A DNA stretch of 64,000 nt. Source: Brachycybe producta. Its lineage: Eukaryota > Arthropoda > Diplopoda > Playtdesmida > Andrognathidae. The notes below the pieces were generated by a model. That model did no database searches, had not been told where the DNA came from, and saw only the letters and a program-made list of their open reading frames with translations. The stretch spans positions 3,356,558-3,420,557 of the forward strand of contig JAUPFP010000007.1 of assembly GCA_036925085.1 (NCBI GenBank). The letters are read 5' to 3'. The translations under genes and the position numbers were made by a program. Below are positions 51,601 through 63,600 of this stretch, piece by piece (within the stretch, counting starts at the first letter, position 1; every line of letters begins with the position of its first letter).

Positions 51601-54600
51601 TTCTCCATCAAAAAAAAAATAAGACGAACCAATTTCAGAAGAAGTAAATAAACTTTCTTCACGAAAACGAATTGTAGGACGACATGGTAGACTAGAAGTG
51701 GATCCAGACCGTTTCAAATGTCTGAAAGCCGCAGGAAGAGTGGAACGAAATTTTGACGATTGAATCGGACTAGAAGATTTAACCTTATTATTTAAATCAT
51801 CGTCCTGTTTGTAAATTTTTGAAGAACGTGGTGTCGTTCCCGTTGCCGAAATGGTAGAACGGGATGACATATGACCAAAAAGAACATTAACACCTGTAGC
51901 CATTGATTGCACACAACCGTGAGCAAAATCCATAATAATATCCACCACAAAAAGAAAAATCAAAACTATATTTAAAAAAAAAAAACTACCTCCTAATCTC
52001 ATTAAGGCGTGAAAATTTTGCCAATTTTTCAAGATCTCATATAACTTTTTTTCTTATCAGAAACAGATTCGATCTAAAAACACAAGAAGCCGAAAATTCT
52101 ACATAAAAAAATTTATATAATAAACCAATGAATAACGAAATAGTTATCAATTTTATATGATAAATCTATGATAATAGTATCAGAAAATATTTTTTTCTAA
52201 AAAATATAACCCTAACAACTTATCAGTTTGTGTCATAAGAATAAAAAAAAACGTGAAATGTTTCTAATATCAAAACGAAATTCAGAAAGATAAAAAAAAC
52301 CTCAAAAGAATTTTTTAAAAAAGTCAAAAATCAAAAATAATGAACTTTTTCGTATTATGACTTTTTTTTAAAAAAAATCAAATTATCAGAAAAAAAAAAA
52401 TAAAAATAAAAAAAACACCCACAATGTAAAATTTTTAAAAAATGACACAAAAATTGCCCTTCACTTCTTTTTTTTTGTGTTGTTTCCACGAAAAAAAGCT
52501 ACAATTAATAAAAATTAAAGTATTAACATGACGTCATTCTATTGTTACTAAGGTAACGTTATATGATGGACAGGTGGAAAATACTATATACTTTCAAACA
52601 TTACGTGAGACCGGAAGAAATATATATAAAAATAATTCAAAATAAAAGCTACTAACACCACCTTTCTCTCTCTCTCTCTCTCTGTCTCTCCTCTGAAATA
52701 AACTTAAAATAAATACAAAAATGATACACAACACATAAAAATGAAGCAAAAACAGCAGCTTATTTTGCAATTCTATCAACAACACACCCAAACCCTCCCT
52801 CTACAGGTGTAAAATACACCCCATCTCCACCCACCCCAAAAAAGTTTATATCTTTTAAGACGATGCTTAATATATAGCTTATTATTAGGGCTCGGATTTT
52901 TATGCAATCTCAAGAGAAATTTTGTTGTTCTTTACAAACTTGTGGCCCAAAGAGAGCCCAACTGCGAAGTAACAAATCCTGTTTAGATCAATCAACAATT
53001 TTATTAATAAAAAAAAGGCTGATTAGAGGCTAGAGATGTCTGGTTACTATCAGTTGTCAACTAGAATTTTAGCCTCTAAACAGGTGTTTTTTGATTTAAA
53101 AAAAAATAATTGTTGGTTGATTTAAACAAGATTTGTTACTTCAATTTAATTGACCCTTTGGGCCACAGATTGAGAAACATATTGATATTGCATAAAAATC
53201 CGAACCCTATTTTAGTAAGAAGACGAAGGAATAGAGAAAAAAGAAAGAAAAACAAGTGTTATACAACATTTCTCATTCTGATGTTGTATACATGTTAATA
53301 CGAAATAAACATGTTAAAAGTGAGTTTAGAAGGGGATTTTAACATTATACAGAAAAAAAATCACGAAACGGAAATCTTTGAAAGAAGATTACCAGAAAGA
53401 ATAAAAAAAGGTGATTGAAGGGGAATGTTGAAGCTTTTTTTTTTTAAAAAAAAAGGGAACTTAGTTGTGAAAAACAAACAGTAAAATGGAAATATCAAAT
53501 AGCAACATCGATTTGCTAAGTTAAACAACCATTATTGAAGTGAAAGAAAGAAAATGATATCAAAATAGGAGGAGGGAGGGGCATCAAGAACGTGGGATGT
53601 GTAAAAGGAGGCTAGGGCCTAGTGAACTTAAAAAAAAACGAAAAAGATCCTCCTTCTCCCCAACAACGGTGCCATAAGTCTACTCTTTGAGAATGATGAT
53701 CTGATCTTCTTGAACCACAATATCAATAGTAGGCCTACTCTCTTCCTTAACCCCCCCCCCCCCCCCCCCACCCTCACTTTATTATTTAGAAAAATAATCA
53801 ATAATATAGAGACTGTGTCATTAGTTCATTTTTCGAAAAAGAGACAAATATTGCAAATCGATTTAAGTGAATCGAATAAAAATGTCTACAAATTAAATTT
53901 CAAAGAACCTGAGAGCCCTGAAACACTTCTTCAAAATAAAGTCTTCAAATATTTAGACTTATTACACGGTACTACTTATTTCCAATAGAAATGTCGATAT
54001 AATATCCTTCTATAGTCCCCCCACACCTAATGTGTATGTCGCATCCATTTGATGTAATTGTCCATTACATGAAATGTAATGTCCATTTCGCGTTTTGTGT
54101 ACAGGCAATTAGAAATCGGGACGAACAGTAGTTGGCTCCGCCCTTTTTATGACGACCGGCAACTTCTAATTGGTTGGTTATGTAATCTGACGTCACATGC
54201 TCCGCCCTTTTCAACGTCGAACCACACAACAAACCAATTAGAAGTTGTCGGTCTTCATAAAAAGCGCGCAGCCTGTAATTTGTGTTCATTTCGTGAAAAT
54301 AGACATACATTTCGTGTAATGGACAATTATACTAAATGGATGCGACCTCACATCACAAGACAATTGAAAATAAATGGAGTATGGGAGCCTGCGTAGGACG
54401 ACATATTATATCGACACTTCTATCGGAATAAGTAGTACCGTGTAATAAGCCTCCCTATTTAACTATGTATATTACAGTAAATACTCGAAATAAAGAGGCC
54501 AAACAACTGTAGTTTCAATTACTACCCAAATTACACAGAACGAAGGCTCATTTTTGCTGAAACAATTCAAACAAAAAAAAAATTCGGTCATATATTTTTG

Positions 54601-57600
54601 GAGTAAGCTTAAAACACCAGAAGTCTCATTACAGAAAAAAACACATAAAATTGTGACAATCATACCTTATGATGTCACTGCTTGTGCTCTATTAATTCAT
54701 GATTGTCATACTATTCTGTACACTAGTAAATTTTAGTCATAGAATATTACTTTTCATAATATTTTGCAATTTGCTTTTGTGACTGTTACAAGATTATGAG
54801 ATAGTTATGACAATTTACTCGAATATGACAGTCTTTATTTTCATTCTGTAGTCACTCCCCAGAACTTTATGATATGTCCCCCCAAATGCAACCCAATGTG
54901 TACATACAACTAGGCAGTTTTTACATATTTATAAGTTACTATATTAATTAGTTTATTAATTAGTTAAGATGGTTTTTAAAGTAGAAACGCCCCTCGAACT
55001 CTTATTTTTTGTTTTTCATGAGTAAAATTAAGAGGAGATTGGAAGGATTTTTAGAAACTAGAAGGGCACCTTAATCACATACGGCTATTTTCCATGACGA
55101 CATTTTAAAATATGATTTTTAAACTTTTAAACTAAGATGCCTTCAGCATCTTAGTTTAAAAGTTTAAAAATCATATATACAAAGATTAAACTACCATTCT
55201 AGTTTCTAAGAGAAAAATCACACATGCGTAAAAACAATCCGGCTATGTACGGCACTTACCAGAAGCGTCATATAGAGTTTTGAGTTCAAAGACACCGAGA
55301 AAGTTTATCTTTTGGTGGTTTTTCAGCTTGTGTAATCCTCCCTTCCCTATCACTGTCAATTTCTCCTCAATGTCGGCATATAAAATGCAGCAAATAACCA
55401 GACTTTCGAAAATCAGCTGTTCATAAAACATCTTAATGTTTACCAATCACCAAAAACAAGCTTTGATTTGGTATGAAAAGAAGACTAAATTTGTTTTTTT
55501 TAGTGATTTCTAACAATTACTGTAATAAATATAAAAAAGTACAAAGAGCAGAACTGATTTCAAGGTTGCTTAAACAATCTAGAATTGCCAACTGTAATCA
55601 AGACGAGCAACCAAAGATTAATTAAAAATGATTGTCCCTTCTTTTACTTTTGTGTTTTCCTTACAAGAGAAGAGTATAAAACTCAACTCAGTTATTTTAT
55701 TATTTCATGATCGGTCAAAAACACATTCTAGCTGAAATAAGTTTAAGGAAGAAAAAAATATTCTCCTCTTCAATTCCTCTCCTCTTTAAAAGATTCATTA
55801 AAACCCAACCAAATGGTCAGTGCGTTGACCCTCACACACTAATAACTCTAGATTGCCATAAAATGTTTAAATTAGTCTTAACATTTTCGAATAGGGCATT
55901 GTAAACCGGAAATGACGACAAAGTTGTCTTGCAAACTTCACTGGGAACATCTTACACATCCAAGTGTTTTCGTTATTTATATCCCGATTTATGCAACGAA
56001 GAGAAATGACACAAACGAATGACAGGCAGTTAGAAATCGGAGAGATCTTCAGTTGGCTCCGCCCTTGTCATGACGACTGACAACTTTTAATTGGTTTGTT
56101 GTGTGGTTCGACGTTGAAAAGGGCGGAGCATGTGACGTCAGACTACATAACCAACCAATTAGAAGTTGGCGGTCGTCATAACAAGGGCGGAGCCAACTGA
56201 AGTTCTCCCCGATTTCTAACTGCCTGTCAACGAATGTGCTTTTCTCACTTCCAATAACTCTAGGCACGGACCACGTTTGTTCTGTCATTAGTCGCCATAT
56301 CGAATTTCGTTTCTCCTACTAATATAGAAATGCATTGACACATTTTCTCCATAGGAAACAACTGTTATTTTTCACCAGTTGAAATTTTCATTGAATACAG
56401 ATTTTCGCCACAGTGGAAACAAGGCCTAAGCAGACAAAAGATATCCTTAAATGATTCCCAGCTACCGTTCTAGTTTGTAAGACACTTAAATTTCTCTTTT
56501 AGTGTTTCCACTTCTGAAAAGCAGAAATAATCAAAGAGTACGAAAATCACTTGTTCATAAAATAAATAATCATTTTTTTTTCTAGTCAAGGAAAACTAAC
56601 AATAACAATAATAATAAGAATGAGAAGAAGAAATAAAAATGTATTTTTGTGTTTCTGGACCCATCTTGTGTCGTTTTGTTCGATAAATGTCAAGGCTAAC
56701 ATTAGATATATAGGACTCTCTCTCTCAGTATAAAAGTCACCTCTACAATATATGACTTAAAGGAACCTTAATCACATATTGGGTGGAATGGATCTCTACT
56801 GACTAGAAATAGACGAAATAACAAGAGAAAGGGAAAACAAAAAAAAATACTTAAGTATTCAGTGAACGTCTTTTTGAATCTAATATATCACACTACAAAA
56901 CAAGATTTTTCTTCTTTTTTCTTTGTATTTTTCAAATTCACTCAAAAGTGTCATTTCATCTAGTTGTGCTACTTCTCCTTATAACATGAGTTATTTATTA
57001 TATGTGACATTCAGCAAAAATCTGTTTCTTAACCTTGACATATCCTTCGAAATATGATAAATTTGTAACCCAATTCATTGAATCATAATTTCATTCGTAG
57101 TGAATTTTATTAGTGTGACTAGAGACCTACATAAAGCCCATAGGCCGGCGGGTCTGGGGCTGGCATTTTTATATTAAAGGCCCATGGGTCTGGTGGGCTT
57201 TGTGAGTCTGGTAGCCTTTGTGGACATCACGAGTTTGGAAGGCGTTTTATCATTTCTCTCATGGGGTTCTTTACAAATGTATAGAAACTGAACCACATAT
57301 TATTTCACACATTAATAAAAGTATAACAAATTCCTCACTGACCAATCAATAAAATAAACATTAGAGCCGTTAATGGGGCAGTTTCTTTTCTTGATAAACA
57401 TGTGAACCATTTAGTGTGGAAATTAGAGACCTACACAAAGCCCATGGGTTGGTGGGCTTTTGGGCTGGGCTTGGATCGGCATATTTATGTTAAAGGCATA
57501 TGGGCTTGGTGGACCTCATAGGCTTTGTGGACCTCATGGGCTTTGTGGACCTCATGGGCTTTGTGGACCTCATGGGCTTTGTGGACCTCATGGGCTTTGT

Positions 57601-60600
57601 GGACCTCATGGGCTTTGTGGACCTCATGGGCTTTGTGGACCTCATGGACTTTGTGGACCTCATGTGCCTGGTGGGCTGGGCCCAGCATTAAGTCTCATGG
57701 GCTGGGCTTCAAATTTTTACTCAATGTAGGTCTCTAAGTGTGACCATTACATTTTTATTTTTTAAATAAAAATATTGGCCAAAAATAAAAAGTCGAAATA
57801 AAGATTTTCGCTTTTTTTCTTCCCATGGCAACCATTAATAAATTTAAATAAACAAATTTTCGTTCAATTCTTTTTTTCTCTCTCTCTATCAATAATAAGT
57901 TATTTCAAGTCTTTTCGATCATCAAAAATCGACAAAAACACCTACTTAGATATTCAAAGCAACAACATTACATTACTTTAGCCTCTTATAGTAAATAGGT
58001 TAATGGAAACACGACCAAAAAAAATCTAAAATGAGGCCATTTATCATAATTATTATTTAAACAAGTTTTTTTTTTAAAAAAATGGTTAAACAGAAGCTAG
58101 AGAAAGCGAAGTTTAAAAAAAAAAACCTCGTCGCCAGGTTATGTCAATTTAGAAAGGTCAAAGGGTGTGCTGCTGGTGCCAACACTTAGCTGTTTTTGTT
58201 TTCTCTCTCATCATAATATATAATTCAATGGAAATAGTTGGGTAGTTAAGTATCATTAAATATGTGCCTTACTTATCAAGTTAAGGTAGAAAAGTGTTCT
58301 TTTGTCTTCTCTCTCTCCTTATCTCTCGTCATAATAATATTAATAAATTAATAACACACCGTTCAAACAAGGGATTTATATTTTTGATGATTGGCATCTA
58401 ATATATAATTATCCATTAAAAGGGATAAGTGAATTGACAACATTTCATTACGTATTTTCATTTCAATTAAAAAATTATAGTAAAGTGTTAAAGTGTCACT
58501 ACATTTTTAACAGCAAAAACTTTAAAAATGTCTAATAAATTTTTATTAATTTTTCTGTATTTTTTTTTCTCAGCCAATTATCATCAACATAATAAAACAT
58601 TTTATTTTTGTAAAACATCACATGCTATAATTTTACGTCATTGGGACATTCGAATCCTCGAATGTCCTCGAACTCGAATTTTCGCGATTTTTACGTCTTT
58701 CGAATCCTAACCTTTATAAAAAAAAACCGTTAAAAACTTTGGTAAAATTAGTTTTAATTTCATTGACGTCCAATAGAAAGCGTTCACTACAAAAACACGG
58801 CGATTGTTGCAATATATTCCCCACAATAATTTCTTTACGGCGTCAGAAAATAGCCTCAAATACACTCAAAGAGACAAGCAATTAGACATCAGGACAAACA
58901 GAAGTTGGCTCCGCCCTTTTTTATGACGAACGGCAACTTCTAATTGGTTGGTTATGTAGTCTGCCGTCACATGCTCCGCCCTTTTCAACGTCGAACCACA
59001 CAACAAACCAATTAGAAGTTGCCGGTCGTCATAAAAAAGGGCGGAGCCAACTTCTGTTTGTCCCGATTTCTAATTGCCTGTACTCAAGAGTCTGGCTACA
59101 CTCATTGACGTTATATAAACCTTTTTTTATATCATTTAAATATGAGTTGTCTTTGGTATTTTAGAGGCTATTTTTGTATCAACTGTGAGAATTTCCAATG
59201 AAGCTAATTCAATAACGTCTAACGATGTCATTGTTTTTAACAACATTTGCATGATAATGGCCAATTTCTTTAAATTTTCCACTTGAATGCCAATAGTAAC
59301 TGTAAAAACCTGTTGTGTGAAAACAACTCACTTTGATGACAAATTATTTTAAGTGTTTTAAGCAAGATAAAAAATATACAGAAAGGTAAACTCAACTAAG
59401 AGCTTTTCCTATATGAAGAGCATTTCGTGTCAAAACTGAGTGTGGCCAATAGATGGCGCAAACTGTACCTAGTACTTCAGTTACAAAAAAATGGATGACA
59501 TTTTAAGCAAAATGTCTTCCTTTTAACTTCAAAAAGCAGACGATTATTCTCTCACTTCTGGCTTTTCATAACATAAGGAGAGTTGTTTTACCTATAAAAA
59601 TTTCTCTTGGTTTTAAGAGCAACATTGAACGAGGTTACACGTAATTATTCCGATAAATGTCGACTGTATTCGCACAAAAAGTCACGTAAAACCTCTCTGA
59701 ATTATAATTTTAAAAAAAATCATTTGCATAACCTTTGACACCAAATGAAAAAAAAAATATACTTATATAATAATATATAGGACAACTTCAATGTTTTATG
59801 CAAAGTTCGCTCATTTCGATTTTAAACTAATACAAAAAAACATGTAATTATTCGGTTCCTTTGAGTACAAGGGTTATTTAATGGCACTTTTAAGAGGTTA
59901 TAGAAATTAATACCAGGCGGCGATATTAATTTACGCCTACATAGTTAAGCCTTTTATTAATACCAATGCATATACTACTATAAGCATAGTAGTACATGCA
60001 TTGGTATTAATTAAAGGCTTAACTATGTTAACAGAACATTTTTTAAGGAAAATTTCAAGTTTCTTAGAAACTAGACGAGTAATACCTTGTACACACATAC
60101 ACAGTTAAATGCATTTAAATATTAAACACGTTCTACAGAGCCCTCTGTGAAGGGCAAACAAACAATATGTCGAATTCAGTTTATTCAGTTAATAAATCTG
60201 AAAATGTTGAGATAATACTTAAATAATAAAATATAAACTATTGACAAAATATTGATTTAGTATTTCAATTTAAAATATTTATAATAAAGTCAATTTTTAT
60301 TTGGTGTTCATGTCCTTAACTGGATTCCGTATAATTCACCTAAACACATTTAATTTGAATTCATTTAACTCATATGTGTACAAGCTGTAACACGATTTTC
60401 ATGTCCAATACTTTTAAAATGAGATTTTTTTAAATTTAAATGAGATTTTTGATTTATTTAAAATTTCGTAAAATTGCTTTTTTATTAACTGAGATTCCAT
60501 GCATGGCAAAGTGTTTAATATGTTTATTCACCTGTCAAGCACATTATTATAAAAAAATTAGAAATATGATTGTTTGTTGTTGCCAATTTTTTTTTATTAA

Positions 60601-63600
60601 ATCATAACTTTATAATCACATTGATTTTAATTTTTACATTTTAATTTTATTTGAATCAATTTTATTTAAATTAATCCACCCTGTACGGCAGTTTCATTAT
60701 GTTTGACTAAAAAAACTGTCAATATTTTAGAGGAATCATATTTTCGTGTGAAGAAATTTCTATGCGTTTCTTATGCTGTTTCTGGACTAAATTGACCCTT
60801 CTGTCATAGGCCACTTTTGGGCTGCTTGTAGAGCAATTATTCAAATTAAAAAAAAATCAATAAAAATTTTCAAATTGATTCTTCAGTGATTTTTGCAATG
60901 AATTTGTTTTTTTACACGATTTTTCTTTACTATTCTAGTTATTAACTTGAAACTTGTTGAAGTTGTTGCTAGAGTACTCCTCCCCACACAAGAGCATCTT
61001 ATAAATCACGAAACACACTTCCCTTACATTTAGAAGTCAAAATCAAGTGTTCTGTTGCTCAGTTACCCCGTCAGAAATCATGAAACGTGTCAATTTTTTC
61101 CTTCCTTATAACAATAAAAAAGCATGAAATTCATAAAAGAAAATCTCCCCTCAGACTCCCATTTAATTTCACCAAAAACACAAAACAAGAGAAGTTGCAA
61201 CAAACCGAGACCAAAAGCAGAGAGAGAGAGCGAGACAAACACACGACTGAACACAAAATGGACAAAACGGAAGTTATATATTTTAATAAAATTGCATTCA
61301 GGGCCAAATATAATAAACAGATCCACCATCTTTTTTTCTTAGATGATGATCATCTAAATTCCCTTTCTAACTTATTCTTCATCTAATTAATAAATATAAG
61401 AATACAAATAGCCTTGGACCCGATTCTTTCTTTTCTTCTTCTTAAAAAGCTAAAAACAGTAGAATTTTTGGCAACTTTTTCAATCTTCATCTATTTTGTT
61501 GTTTAAAAGTAACAAACAACACTACTTTTTTTTTGTAAAAAAAAGTTAGTCTTTTTTTTATGAAACAATTGGCTTTTATCAAAATAGGCACTTGATAATG
61601 ATGCTGATGATGATGATGTTGAAACAAATTGCAAACGAAATTTATCCCAAAATATCAATTTAGTAATATGTTCCTTGTGTGTGGTTCTTATATAAACATA
61701 GAAAAAACACTTAAAAAGATAAGAAAAAACTTGACTCAAAGATATTATATATAAAAATACGAAAGAATGATCTCCATAGTAACCGTTGTTAAGGGTGTGC
61801 ATCATCCGAAAAAAAGAAATCTCACTCTTTTGAAGTCTTTTTCTACGATTCCAATTCATTCTCTTTTATCTTTTATCATCAACGTAACAACAAAAGCCAA
61901 AAAAATTTATGAGTAAAAATACAAGGGCAAAAATAAAAAGGAATTTCCATTGTCTTCTGTGTGTGTTTTACATTAAACTTACATAGAAAAAAAAACTGAT
62001 GTTACCCCCATACATATTATATACAGCTACAGAAAAATAGCAAACGAAAAATTTGTTGTAATTTACGAGGAAATCTTTATCAATTTATCTTAATATTTCA
62101 TAAAAAAACTTTATTGTAATCAAAATTTACATATATATTTTAGAATATTTTTATGTAAAACAATTAGTTAATTTTATTTTAATAATTTTCTTTTAATTAT
62201 TAGTTAAAGATGTATAAGAAATTATCTAATATTTTATAGAAGAAAATCTTGACAATTAATTAAATTTAATATGAATAAGCTTTCAATATACTGTTCGCTG
62301 TTTTATGTTGTTTATTATGCAATATGTAACTTAGACCTTTTGAAATTAAGAGATTAATTTATAATTTTATTTTATGAACTTTTAAATTATATTCTGAGAT
62401 TGTTGTTACCAATATAACAACAAAATCCTAAAAATTATCAATTATCTTTTTAAAATTAAATTTGTAAAGACAAAATTGACAATTTTTTCACATAAAAATG
62501 TTTTAAAATATATGTAGGCCTACCGTTTTTTTTTTTTTATTTCAATCAAGATTTTGCATGAAATATTTTGATAGAAATTGCTGAAATTTATAGCTGTAAC
62601 GTGTGGTAGCCATTAATTTTTTTTTAGATATCTCGATATGAATATAATATATTAGATGAATATCTTTTTCTATCATGGAATCCCAATGAATGAGGGGTGT
62701 TTTTTTTTTCAATCTAAAATAACTGAAGGATTAAGTCCATCTCCTGTAATCAGTTCTGGACCCTTAAATGACTCATACCATTACATCTATTGGGGTAACA
62801 AACCCTCGGAGGAAAAAAACAAACCCCAATCTAAAAGTCAAAACAAAAGCCCGGGAAGAAGGGGGGGGGGGGAAGAGGGTAAATTTAAGAGATTAATAAA
62901 AGCCCTCAGATTCAAGTCCAGAGGGATAAGATGACGTCATTTGCTTTTTTATCTTTTTGTTTTGCATTTTTCTCTCTTTCTTTGCAACACAAAGGAAACC
63001 ATACAACAAAAATAAAATTTCCAAAAAAAATATGAAAACCTCCTAAAACAAATGAACGAAACGGGAAACATTTGAACTGTTTTGCATATAATTTGAATAA
63101 TGACATTTACAACATTATTAAGGCTCGGATTTGTATGCAATATCAAGCAAATGTTTCTCAATCTGTGGCTAAAAAAACCAAGTTGTTTAACAATTCCGTT
63201 TAGATTAACCAACAATTAAGGTTTTTTTCCAATCAAAAACACCGATTAAGAGCCTAGAACTCTAGTGGACACCTTATAGTAACCAAACATCTAGCCTTTT
63301 TGATTAGTAAAAGCATAATTACAGTTGCTCTAATGATGATTAATTCACAATTGGCACTTGAGTCACAAACTGAGAAACATTTACTTGATATTTTGCATAA
63401 AAATCCGAGCCCTAACAATTATAACAATTTCCTGATTCACATAATCAACATAGCTACACACTTAACTAAACTAGGCCAATTCACACTAGAGATTATGCAA
63501 CTTTTTTGTCGTCATAAATTGGGCTATTTTTGAAGCTGATTTACTAGACTAGAAGATACACCGAGCATGTAATAAATATACTCTATATTATTAATGTAAA

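Noticed and set aside
54065-54396. Open frames with [14 protein letters not shown]-like sequence repeated across the window
   Set aside because: The same peptide recurs wherever a family-A MITE occurs; it is the translation of its arms.
57511-57665. CRISPR-like regular repeats
   Set aside because: Units are contiguous with no spacers, in animal DNA; this is a minisatellite.
57460-57737. Long open frames on both strands with repeated GLCGPH, GFVDLM or WTSWAL units
   Set aside because: They come from an 18-bp repeat without stops inside a hAT element; no start context, splice sites or homology.
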